In this document: positions 51,284 to 59,435 of the stretch, piece by piece
Layout: every line of letters begins with the position of its first letter
How positions within the stretch are numbered: position 1 is the first letter of the stretch
Position numbers and translations under genes: made by a program
Origin: Bacteroidales bacterium
GTDB lineage: Bacteria; Bacteroidota; Bacteroidia; Bacteroidales; UBA932
NCBI GenBank assembly: GCA_017626555.1
Contig: JAGAIM010000001.1
Location: 1-64,000 of the forward strand
Length of the DNA: 64,000 bases
Direction of reading: 5' to 3'
The notes under the pieces: generated by a model
Seen by the model: only the letters and a program-made list of their open reading frames with translations
Databases searched by the model: none
Told to the model about the DNA's origin: nothing

Positions 51284-51757
51284 CTACATTGATTTCAGTT
51301 TCTCCCTGATGCGGACAAGTTTTACAGAGACATTGTTTGCCGTGATTCCTAGAATAGATCCGATCTCGTCATAACTCAGGTTCTCCAGCCACATCAGGAT
51401 TATGCTCCGGTCGATATAACCGAGCCTGTTGATGCGGTCGTAGAGTTGACGGATCTGCATCGAGTCCTCATCCATATCCTCGAAGAGATTGATGTTGACA
51501 TCGAGCGGAACCTTCTCCAGAGCCCGTTTCTGTTTCTTTGACCAGTTGATGCAGGTGTTGAGGCTCACTCTCCATACCCAGGTGCTGAGGAACTTGTCAC
51601 CCTCGAAAGACTGCAGGCCTTTCCAAAGGTTGATAAGTATCTCCTGGAAGAGATCGTTCACCTCGTCCGCATCCTTGGAAAACATATAGCAGACCGTATA
51701 GATCCGCCTTTTGTTCTCCAGAACGATCTGCGCAAATTCTCTTTCTTTGTTGTCCAT
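51284..51757 (-). CDS. ECF-type RNA polymerase sigma factor
   Basis: 157 residues. Region 2 (VCYMFSKDADEVNDLFQEIL, SFEGDKFLSTWVWRVSLNTC) and region 4 (LSYDEIGSILGITANNVSVK, then LVRIREKLKS) only, the plan of an extracytoplasmic-function sigma-70. First gene of an operon with a membrane protein and a TraB/GumN protein, suggesting control by an envelope signal. No TAnnTTTG box is visible in front, so the operon may depend on a different, perhaps its own, promoter. Confidence 0.93.
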   Translation of the reverse strand: MDNKEREFAQIVLENKRRIYTVCYMFSKDADEVNDLFQEILINLWKGLQSFEGDKFLSTWVWRVSLNTCINWSKKQKRALEKVPLDVNINLFEDMDEDSMQIRQLYDRINRLGYIDRSIILMWLENLSYDEIGSILGITANNVSVKLVRIREKLKSM

Positions 51758-51830
51758 ATATAGGGTTTTCTGAAATGTTTCTGACCGTTAAACAACAAAC
51801 CGGTCAAAAAACTACAGAAAAAATGAAAAA

Positions 51831-52724
51831 TTATTTAATGTTCTCCTTCAACCATAATAGAGCATCTTCTTCAGGTGATTCTGTCTCGACATCCGGAACT
51901 ATAGGATCATCACAGAATATTTCACCGGTGCGGGCAATGTCACAACTTACTGTCAGGGCAAGGATGGAGCCGTTATAAAAGATGATGCTTTCATTGGCGG
52001 AAGCATATCCTGCTGTAGGGGAGCCGAAGACCCGGACATTGTCCAATCCTCTGAAACAAAGCAGCACTGCCTCTCCTGAACTTGCTGTCGCTTCGTCAGT
52101 GAGAATAGCTACAGGACAATTGATGCGGGGTTCTATATCTATGCCGACGATCTTTGCCACGAATTCCTTATTGATAGGCATCACACTCTGGAACCGCCTT
52201 CTCATCTTGAATTTCAAGAATATATCATCAGGCAGAAAGCGGTGGACAGATGCGATCATAGGATACATATTGCCTCCGTGATTGCCTCTGAGATCTATAC
52301 ATACACCTTTCACTGTATCGGAAATTGAATCCAGCACTGTTCTGGCATATCTGAGACAGTTTTCATCATCCCCTGCAAAGGCAGGAAGGTGAATTATGCA
52401 GATGCCGTCCTCCCTTATTGTGACAGTCGGAGAGACCTCTTCATTGGACCTCTTTTCACGAGCCTGTGCCTTATCTGCCGGAAGAAGATAGGAATGCTTA
52501 CCTCCAGCAACCTTGGCCGCCTTGTTGATTATCGCCTGCGCTTCTTCCAAGGTTTCCGGATTCTGTGAAAGTGCCTCTTTTTTCATCGCTTCCCATTCCT
52601 CTCCCTCAGCATAAAGCCCTTTCCTGTCCATCTGTTGGATAGCATCACGAACGTATGTCTCATTCGGACTGCTGCAGCCGATGATAGTCAGTATGGCAAA
52701 CAAAAATATATGAATTCTTCTCAT
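51831..52724 (-). CDS. S41-family peptidase lipoprotein
   Basis: 297 residues. Lipoprotein signal MRRIHIFLFAILTIIGC. The S41 (tail-specific protease) core is present: CIDLRGNHGGNMYPM, VAILTDEATASSGEAVLLCF with the catalytic Ser, and VFGSPTAGYASANE. There is no PDZ domain. Proteins of this short type are periplasmic or surface peptidases in Bacteroidetes. Single gene; the promoter is not obvious. Confidence 0.85.
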   Translation of the reverse strand: MRRIHIFLFAILTIIGCSSPNETYVRDAIQQMDRKGLYAEGEEWEAMKKEALSQNPETLEEAQAIINKAAKVAGGKHSYLLPADKAQAREKRSNEEVSPTVTIREDGICIIHLPAFAGDDENCLRYARTVLDSISDTVKGVCIDLRGNHGGNMYPMIASVHRFLPDDIFLKFKMRRRFQSVMPINKEFVAKIVGIDIEPRINCPVAILTDEATASSGEAVLLCFRGLDNVRVFGSPTAGYASANESIIFYNGSILALTVSCDIARTGEIFCDDPIVPDVETESPEEDALLWLKENIK

Positions 52725-52743
52725 AATCTAGTCTGTGTGTTTT

Positions 52744-53166
52744 TTATATCATCGCAACGACATTCTGCATAAAGTTGCATAAGTTGTGAGCCACTATTGC
52801 AAGCAGGATACTTCTGGTTTTAAGAGTCATATATCCCAAGCCATAACCGATCATTCCAGTCCATATCAAAGATGAGATACTGAATGATACAGACCCTCCA
52901 TCGACGTTCAGAGCGTGTACAAGACCAAACAGGATGGAGGTAATCAGATTGGCAGGATTCCTCCATATCGGTCCATCGTTACGAAGACAACTGCACATAA
53001 GTCCGAGAAGCACTCCTCTGAACATTATCTCTTCGTCGAGGCCTGGCATAGTTATCTGAAACAGTACTGTCAATGCGAGATTGCAAATGAAGTATCATAG
53101 GATAACACTGAAGATACGGAAGTAATTCTCCCGCGTCCTCTCCTGCATAAATAACAGATCTGCCAT
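52744..53166 (-). pseudogene. CPBP-family intramembrane metalloprotease, interrupted by a stop
   Basis: The core motifs are intact: GLDEEIMFRGVLLGL (EExxxR), SILFGLVHALN and LAIVAHNLCNF. Upstream, ATG 53166 reads MADLLFMQERTRENYFRIFS, then VIL, an in-frame TGA at 53097-53095, then YFICNLALTVLFQITMPGLD in the same frame. A TGG-to-TGA change explains this. The protein (about 140 codons) is also shorter at the N-terminus than most CPBP proteases. A TTG at 53073 could start a 109-residue remnant. No selenocysteine context is seen. Confidence 0.6.
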
Positions 53167-53175
53167 ACTCAACTA

Positions 53176-53718
53176 TTAAAAGTTTTCAATATCGTATGCC
53201 TTCTTAGACTTATATAGAATTATATTGTTGGTAGTTGAATAAATTACAGCTGCTATAATAGCCAGATAAAGCCAGTTGAAATATCCTCCCACTCCCCAAC
53301 AAAATCCGACTATTGACAAACCTGTCATTAGTGCGATAGAGACGAAGTTGGCTATTATCATTCCCTTCTCGGTCTTGGCAAGATATGCCGGATTGTTCTC
53401 GTTTTTAATACGTGTATAAAGGCTTACAGAACCGAAGATGATGATTACGCCAAATGTCGTTGCCAAGATTCCATCAAATCCTTTATCCAAGGTTCTATAG
53501 ACAAAAAACACAGCAAAAAATGCCATCATCGGTACAAATGAAGCCATACGCCAATATTTCAATGCTTTCATAACTAATCCTCCTTCTTGAATTTCTTGAG
53601 TTCGTTTGAAAATCCTTCCTTCATCATCAATGAATTCCAGAACGGAAAGCACCAGCCACCCGATTGCAATGATCGGCCAGCCGATACGCCAGGCTTTGTT
53701 GGATTTCGGTTTGTTCAT
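53176..53718 (-). CDS. Hypothetical multi-pass membrane protein
   Basis: 180 residues with about five hydrophobic segments: WRIGWPIIAIGWLVLSVLEF, FVPMMAFFAVFFVYRTL, GILATTFGVIIIFGSVSLY, GMIIANFVSIALMTGLSIVG and WLYLAIIAAVIYSTTNNIIL. No family or motif recognised. It ends nine bases before the broken CPBP gene on the same strand, so the two were probably one transcript. Confidence 0.6.
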   Translation of the reverse strand: MNKPKSNKAWRIGWPIIAIGWLVLSVLEFIDDEGRIFKRTQEIQEGGLVMKALKYWRMASFVPMMAFFAVFFVYRTLDKGFDGILATTFGVIIIFGSVSLYTRIKNENNPAYLAKTEKGMIIANFVSIALMTGLSIVGFCWGVGGYFNWLYLAIIAAVIYSTTNNIILYKSKKAYDIENF

Positions 53719-53895
53719 AGTTTTTGTGTCAGTTTATATATAGACGCTCGTGAGCATCATTTTGCTACAGTTAAGGAATAAAAGAAGCGTGAACTTGTAA
53801 TGATAGCGTTGTCCAACCAGACAGCAAATGTAAGAAAAAGGAGCGGAGAAAGGACATTGACATTGAATTTGGTCTGATTTTCCGAATTGCCGGAA

Positions 53896-56181
53896 TCAAT
53901 AATCCAGCCTGATTCCAAAGAAGAACGAGCGGGGTACTGTCGGGCCGTAAATATAGCCGGAATCACGGTCTGCGCCGCTGTCGAAATCTTTCTGGAATGA
54001 ATTCAGCATATTCTGCACACCGGCATTGAGTTGGAGCGAAAAACTTCTGAATATCCGGAAATCGTATGCGATCTTGAAGTTGAGATCCCAGAAATCCGGA
54101 GTCACCACGCTCGTGTTCATTTCTATCGCACCGGCGTGATGTTCCACCAGCATACTTCCTGTATATGTCCCGGTCAATGACATTGTCATCTGCTTCATCG
54201 GATTGTATGATGCTGTGCAGTAGCCATATAAATCCGGTGTACGGAACATCTTTCTGGTCGCCTCGACATTTCCTTCATCGCTCCATCTGCGTGCTTGCTT
54301 ATATCGGGAATTCTGCACGGTCACGCCTGCCTGCATCTGAAATATGTCCTTCCAGGCTATCTTGCCTTCCAGATTTCCTCCGAAGACCCTTGCTCCTGAC
54401 TCGTTGTGCCTTTCCTTTATAAGGATTCCGTTCTCTGTACCAATCTCTTTCAAGGCAAATACATCGTCAAGATCGGTGAAGAAACCCTCCAGAAGAAGAT
54501 TGCCTTGCCAGTTGCCCCAGTTGCGGTAGAAGTCGCCGGACAGACTGACGCTCTGGGAGTTCTCTACTCTCAGATCCTTTGCAAGACGGATCATAGATAC
54601 GGTTCCTCCCACATTATCGATGTGAAGATCTTCGTCGAATGCTTGAGGAGCACGGAATCCGTATGAATAACTTGCTCTCAGATTTACATTTTCAGAAGGA
54701 TTGTACCTGAGGTTTGCGCGTGGGCTGAATATGATGCCCTTTATGAGATTGTGCTTGTCGAGTCTTCCCCCTACGAGAATGCCCCAATGCTCGTTTTTCC
54801 ACTCGTTCTGCGCGTAAAGACTTGCTATTCTCACTGTCTGGTCGGTGATTCTGTCATATCCCCACATATTGTCCTTCAGATAGTCCTCGTTGTACTCGAT
54901 TCCCAGAGTCAGGTCGGCGGGCATAAACAGACATCTGGCTGCCTTGAAAATGTATTGGGCTCCTCCCACCCAGGTAAGGTCTGTGGTCTTTCCGTATGCA
55001 TCAGGATCTTTTCCTGCTCCATAATAACTGTCGCGGTCGATATGCTGCAAGGAAGCGAACACGTTGAGCCTGTGTTTCTGATCAGGTGAAAACCAGTCGA
55101 ATTTCAGACCTCCCGTATTGATCCCGTGTCTGGTCTGTTCTGCAATCATTGCTTCGTGAGGCGGCAGATCGATATTGTCGCCTCCTCTTCGGAATTCCTG
55201 AAGATGATGATACTCAGCCGTAATCTTGGAATATATGCCGGTCTTGACATATCCTCTCAATCCGGCAGTCTGTCCCGATATCCTCGACAGTTCGGTGAAT
55301 CCGTCTCCATTGGCATCCCAGGCATCCTTTTCTGTATTCTGCGCAAAGACGGCAAGGCCCAGTCTGTTGTCTTCGGAGACTATCGAGGCATTGATGTCTG
55401 TGGTATTGTGAAAAGCGGATGAACCGTTTATGGCTGTGGTCGTGTGTGAAACAGATGCCGAATTGCGGATCGGCTCTTTTGTTATGATGTTAATGGTTCC
55501 GGCGATTGCAGCGGAGCCGAAAAGGGCGGATCCGCCTCCTCTCATCACCTCCACCCTGTCTATCATATTGGCCGGCAACTGTTCGATTCCATAGACTCCG
55601 GCAAGTGCGCTGAATATGGGGCGTGAGTCTATGAGGATCTGCGTATATTGGCCGTCGAGTCCGTTTATTCTGACCTGCTGGAATCCGCAGTTCTGACAAT
55701 TGTTCTCGACCCTGACTCCCGGCTGGAATCCAAGTCCTTGTGCAACTGTGGAGCAGTTCCCTCGGGAGTATATATCCATACTCACCACATTTACCAGCGT
55801 AGGGGACATCTTTCTCGTGGTCTCGCTCCTTGTTGCAGAGACAATGACTCCATCCAGAAGAACGTGATCCTCTTCGAGTGTGAAATTGACCTCCAATGAT
55901 ATGCCCTTCCTGATTTCCACCTCTTGTGTCCTGGTCTTGTATCCGATGGCGGATACTTCCAGAGTGAACTTTCCTTCCGGAAGGTTTCTCATTACGTAAT
56001 GTCCTGTGTTGTCGCTGCTTACTCCTATGGTAGTGCCTTTGAGAATTACTACGATGTGGGGGAGATGTTCTCTTGTTGAGCCATCTATTATGTGGCCGTA
56101 GATATGTGCGTCCGTGTCAGCACCTTTGGCGGTCAGCATAATACATAATGCCGCCACCAAAGTTGAAAATATTCTTTTCAT
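53896..56181 (-). CDS. TonB-dependent outer-membrane receptor
   Basis: 761 residues. Signal peptide (MKRIFSTLVAALCIMLTAKG), an N-terminal carboxypeptidase-regulatory-like domain (about 25-105), then the plug: VIVSATRSETTRKMSPTLVN, a CxxC-bearing stretch ENNCQNCGFQQVRINGLDGQ, and ANMIDRVEVMRGGGSALFGS. A 22-strand barrel to the C-terminal aromatic end (RSFFFGIRLDY). It is the ligand-specific receptor type (BtuB/FepA-like, not SusC). The preceding His-rich membrane protein gene, 55 bp upstream, suggests a metal or metallo-ligand substrate. Transport depends on TonB (for example the gene at 6029). Confidence 0.9.
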   Translation of the reverse strand: MKRIFSTLVAALCIMLTAKGADTDAHIYGHIIDGSTREHLPHIVVILKGTTIGVSSDNTGHYVMRNLPEGKFTLEVSAIGYKTRTQEVEIRKGISLEVNFTLEEDHVLLDGVIVSATRSETTRKMSPTLVNVVSMDIYSRGNCSTVAQGLGFQPGVRVENNCQNCGFQQVRINGLDGQYTQILIDSRPIFSALAGVYGIEQLPANMIDRVEVMRGGGSALFGSAAIAGTINIITKEPIRNSASVSHTTTAINGSSAFHNTTDINASIVSEDNRLGLAVFAQNTEKDAWDANGDGFTELSRISGQTAGLRGYVKTGIYSKITAEYHHLQEFRRGGDNIDLPPHEAMIAEQTRHGINTGGLKFDWFSPDQKHRLNVFASLQHIDRDSYYGAGKDPDAYGKTTDLTWVGGAQYIFKAARCLFMPADLTLGIEYNEDYLKDNMWGYDRITDQTVRIASLYAQNEWKNEHWGILVGGRLDKHNLIKGIIFSPRANLRYNPSENVNLRASYSYGFRAPQAFDEDLHIDNVGGTVSMIRLAKDLRVENSQSVSLSGDFYRNWGNWQGNLLLEGFFTDLDDVFALKEIGTENGILIKERHNESGARVFGGNLEGKIAWKDIFQMQAGVTVQNSRYKQARRWSDEGNVEATRKMFRTPDLYGYCTASYNPMKQMTMSLTGTYTGSMLVEHHAGAIEMNTSVVTPDFWDLNFKIAYDFRIFRSFSLQLNAGVQNMLNSFQKDFDSGADRDSGYIYGPTVPRSFFFGIRLDY

Positions 56182-56235
56182 CTTTTGTGTATTTATAGGG
56201 GTTATTGAATGATATGTCCTGGTCTGTGTTGAATG

Positions 56236-56577
56236 TCAGACCTGAGGAGGACCCCTTAGAATACGGGAAAAGAATAAGTCGGTAAAAAAGTATTGGGAAA
56301 TGTAACGGGAATATATATCTTCCTCCGACGGATAAAGCGGAGTTATGGATATGCATACCATATCCGCTGTCTCGGTCTGAAAACTTGACAACAGATCGAT
56401 AACAGTATATTCCGTTTCGTTATGGCCGTGATCCGCTGCACCTCCGAAGTGGGAGTGGACGATCGAATTGCCGTTTACAGTGTGGATATGTGGAAAAAGG
56501 TTGATACTTGAAAAGTACCAACCGAAGATCAGCAGAAATACCACTGCCATATATTTCCTGACCTTTCCCGTTTTCAT
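56236..56577 (-). CDS. Histidine-rich single-pass membrane protein
   Basis: 113 residues from ATG 56577; ATG 56550 is preferred if the -7 box TATCTTTG at 56594-56587 is used, since the first start would leave almost no leader. One membrane helix (MAVVFLLIFGWYFSSINLFP) is followed by HIHTVNGNSIVHSHFGGAAD and HGHNETEY, with six His in about 30 residues, a likely metal-binding patch outside the membrane. Probably cotranscribed with the TonB receptor 55 bp downstream. No named family; a metal-handling role is inferred. Confidence 0.65.
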   Translation of the reverse strand: MKTGKVRKYMAVVFLLIFGWYFSSINLFPHIHTVNGNSIVHSHFGGAADHGHNETEYTVIDLLSSFQTETADMVCISITPLYPSEEDIYSRYISQYFFTDLFFSRILRGPPQV

Positions 56578-56705
56578 AAACCCGGGCAAAGATAATCACT
56601 TTATCCGGAAAAAATGAAAATAATTAATGGCCGCTCCTACCCAGAATATGCCCATAGTCAAATGTTGCGGAATCTGTATTTTGTGCAACGAAGCAGGAAA
56701 ATACT

Positions 56706-56713
56706 TATATTTG
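56706..56713 (+). promoter_or_regulatory. -7 box TATATTTG for patatin-regulator genes
   Basis: Exact TAnnTTTG with TTTG at 56680-56683 (22 bp). It excludes the TTG start at 56717 and supports ATG 56729 or 56741. Confidence 0.6.
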
Positions 56714-56728
56714 TGATTGCAATGCTCT

Positions 56729-57613
56729 ATGATTCCGGCTATGATGAAGATTGAGGATACAGCACTGGTTCTTGAGGGAGGAGGACTCCGTGGGGTATTT
56801 ACCTGTGGGGTGCTCGACTGCTTTATGGATCACGGGATACGTTTCCCGTTTGCCGTCGGTGTCAGTGCAGGCGCCTGCAACGGTCTGTCGTATATGTCCG
56901 GTCAGAGAGGAAGAGCCAAGGCCAGCAATATAGACCTGATGGATGAATATCATTATGTGGGATTCCGATATCTTCTGACCCAGGGCTGCATAATGGATTT
57001 CAAACTTCTCTTCGAGGATTTTCCTGAAAAGATAATCCCCTATGATTACGATGCGTATTTTTCGAATCCGGACAGATTCGTGATGGTCACGACCAACTGC
57101 CTCACAGGCCAGGCCGAATATATGGAGGAAAAATCCGATCCGGGCAGGGTTATGGACATAGTCCGTGCATCAAGCAGTCTGCCTTTCGTCTCCAGAATCA
57201 CGTATGTTGACGGCATCCCGATGCTTGACGGAGGAATCGCTGATTCCGTACCGGTGGAATATGCTTTCAGCCAGGGCTATGACAGGATGGTTGTGGTGCT
57301 GACACGTAACAGGGGATATAGAAAGAAGGACAGCGCAATGCCCTTATCCAAGATCATCTATAGGAAATACCCCCTGCTTCAGAAGGCTCTGTCTGAGCGT
57401 AATTCGTTGTATAACAAGACGATGGATATGATAGAGAGTCTGGAGGAGGAAGGCCGTATAATCGTAATCCGTCCGCAGAAGCCTGTAGAGGTAGGCCGTA
57501 TGGAAAAGGATACAGCCAGACTGTCTGCACTGTATGACGAGGGATATGCGGTGGCTTCGGCCGTTTTGCCTCAGATCAGGAGGATCGAATGGATCAGGAA
57601 CAATCAGGAATGA
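56729..57613 (+). CDS. Patatin-like phospholipase
   Basis: 294 residues from ATG 56729; ATG 56741 is an alternative. Patatin motifs: LVLEGGGLRGVFTCGVLDCF (oxyanion glycine loop), AVGVSAGACNG with the nucleophile Ser near residue 47, and the catalytic Asp in MLDGGIADSVPVEYA. The YjjU/RssA-like subfamily has cytoplasmic or membrane-associated lipid acyl hydrolases. There is no signal peptide. Its stop overlaps the start of the next gene (ATGA at 57610). Confidence 0.92.
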   Translation: MIPAMMKIEDTALVLEGGGLRGVFTCGVLDCFMDHGIRFPFAVGVSAGACNGLSYMSGQRGRAKASNIDLMDEYHYVGFRYLLTQGCIMDFKLLFEDFPEKIIPYDYDAYFSNPDRFVMVTTNCLTGQAEYMEEKSDPGRVMDIVRASSSLPFVSRITYVDGIPMLDGGIADSVPVEYAFSQGYDRMVVVLTRNRGYRKKDSAMPLSKIIYRKYPLLQKALSERNSLYNKTMDMIESLEEEGRIIVIRPQKPVEVGRMEKDTARLSALYDEGYAVASAVLPQIRRIEWIRNNQE

Positions 57614-59256
57614 AACAGTGTAGATTTTATTGTATGAAATATATTTGTCAATTTTTTTGTTTGCTTATATTATGCGGTTGCGGAAGCAGTGTGCGCTACT
57701 CTTATGATGTGGAATCTGCCCTGAAGAGTCTTGATAAGGTCATATCCCACAAGGAGTTGATAGAGGAGCAGAAGGAAAATCGTATTCAGCGGCTCAGGAG
57801 CAGTGTGGACAATGCGATGTCGGACTTTGACAGATATTATATCTACGATAATCTTTTCAATGAGTATTTTCAGTACAATATAGACTCTGCCATTGCGTAC
57901 GCGCATAAAAAGATAGAACTGGCGAAAAGATCCGGTGATATAGTTCTGTTCAAGGATGCAGTAATGGATCTGGCAGAAAGATATACTATGTCCGGTCTGT
58001 ATGATGCTACCTTGAATCTTTTTTCCGAATACGAATCAGAGTGGATTGATGATGCCCGTTATCTGGGTATATTCAATACTGTGTATTCCAATCTCGAGAA
58101 ATCCTCCACCGATAATGTCCTGTCGGTCAAATATGGCAATAAGAAAGAAGAATATAAAAGAGATTTTCTTTCGAGCCTCGCGAAGGATGACATAAGCCGT
58201 CTTTTTGTCCAGACCGATATTCTTCTGGAAGATGGCAGGAACAGGGAGGTTCTGGATCTGCTTCTGCCGTGGATCGAGAAGAACGATCCTGCATTGGAGG
58301 ATAAAGGGGTCATCTATTATACCATCGCACGTGCATACAGTATGCTTGGAGACAAGGATAATGCAATCCTGTGGTATGCAAAGAGTGCTGAAAGCGACCT
58401 TCTTGTCCCGAAATATGAATACAGGTCTCTTTATGAACTGGCAAGTTGCCTGTATGAGAAGAATGATATAGAACGTGCATATACCTATATAACTCGTTCA
58501 GTTGAAGATGCGATACAGTCCAATGCCCAGTTGCATAAACAGTTCTCATATCAGATCCTGCCGATCATTTCAAGTTCTTATAATAGTTTCGTGGCTCAGA
58601 AGAACAGGGCTATAGTATATGCCTTGCTGATATCATTGATTTCTTTGATCATTCTTGCGATTCTCATAATTGTTCTGATAAGGGAAAGGAATCGTGTGCT
58701 GATTGCTGAAAAACTGACCAAGGAAAGCAACCAGAGGCTGCAGCAACTTACTGAAGAACTCCAGAGGAATGTCCGTATTCTTAAAGAGACAGACCAGGTC
58801 AAGGATCTTTATCTGGGAAGATATCTGAATATGTGTTCGGAATATATCGATGGACTTGAAAAGTACAGGACATCATTACGTAAGGTGGCAAGGGAAGGAG
58901 AGGATATCATATCGGCTCTCAAGTCCAAGGATTTCATTGAAAAGGCATTGGAAGATTTCTATAATCAATTTGATGCTACATTCCTTGATCTTTTCCCTGA
59001 TTTCATACCTCAATTGAATGAACTTCTCCAGGAAGATAAGAAAGTTACATACCATTCCAAAGAGAGACTTCTAACTACCGAGTTGAGAGTCCTTGCTCTG
59101 ATACGTCTCGGAGTGGATGACTCTGTAAAGATAGCCTCTTTCCTACGTCGTTCTGTTTCTACAGTTTACAACTATCGTGTAAAGATGAGGAATGCCTCTG
59201 TCTGTGACAGAGACGCATTCGAAAAGCGCGTTATGGAGATAGGATCACGGCAGTGA
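57610..59256 (+). CDS. DUF6377-type membrane-anchored TPR regulator
   Basis: 548 residues from ATG 57610, which overlaps the patatin stop; ATG 57634 (MKYICQFFCLLILCGC) gives a clean lipoprotein-like signal and is a good alternative. A periplasmic helical TPR-like region follows (for example YIYDNLFNEYFQYNIDSAIA, GDKDNAILWYAKSAESD), then one membrane helix about 334-357 (VYALLISLISLIILAILIIV), a coiled coil, and a C-terminal LuxR-like HTH about 487-530 (ELRVLALIRLGVDDSVKIAS, FLRRSVSTVYNYRVKMRN). It is a one-protein sensor-regulator of Bacteroidetes type. Placed directly before susC, it is the likely regulator of that locus. Confidence 0.85.
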   Translation: MKQCRFYCMKYICQFFCLLILCGCGSSVRYSYDVESALKSLDKVISHKELIEEQKENRIQRLRSSVDNAMSDFDRYYIYDNLFNEYFQYNIDSAIAYAHKKIELAKRSGDIVLFKDAVMDLAERYTMSGLYDATLNLFSEYESEWIDDARYLGIFNTVYSNLEKSSTDNVLSVKYGNKKEEYKRDFLSSLAKDDISRLFVQTDILLEDGRNREVLDLLLPWIEKNDPALEDKGVIYYTIARAYSMLGDKDNAILWYAKSAESDLLVPKYEYRSLYELASCLYEKNDIERAYTYITRSVEDAIQSNAQLHKQFSYQILPIISSSYNSFVAQKNRAIVYALLISLISLIILAILIIVLIRERNRVLIAEKLTKESNQRLQQLTEELQRNVRILKETDQVKDLYLGRYLNMCSEYIDGLEKYRTSLRKVAREGEDIISALKSKDFIEKALEDFYNQFDATFLDLFPDFIPQLNELLQEDKKVTYHSKERLLTTELRVLALIRLGVDDSVKIASFLRRSVSTVYNYRVKMRNASVCDRDAFEKRVMEIGSRQ

Positions 59257-59305
59257 ACCACTACTAATTTTGACCGGTGTAAACGGTTCTAACTTTCTGA
59301 TAATC

Positions 59306-59360
59306 AGATGTGGTAGCCTTCAGGTAGTCTCTCAGTCACTACTAATTGGCTACCACATCT
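59306..59360 (+). terminator. 13-bp perfect inverted repeat between regulator and susC
   Basis: AGATGTGGTAGCC at 59306-59318 pairs with GGCTACCACATCT at 59348-59360, followed by TTGATTTTG. A terminator for the regulator gene or an element in the susC leader. The loop and the sequence before it share a CACTACTAATT repeat (near 59259 and 59338). Confidence 0.6.
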
Positions 59361-59435
59361 TTGATTTTGCTGGCACATTTATTTATTTTGCTTGCATAAC
59401 ACTAACCAAAATCATTAACTAAATCCCAATTCATT

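Noticed and set aside
53095..53097. TGA in the CPBP gene as selenocysteine
   Set aside because: The residue is not part of the active site and no hairpin of SECIS type follows; no selenoprotein family matches.
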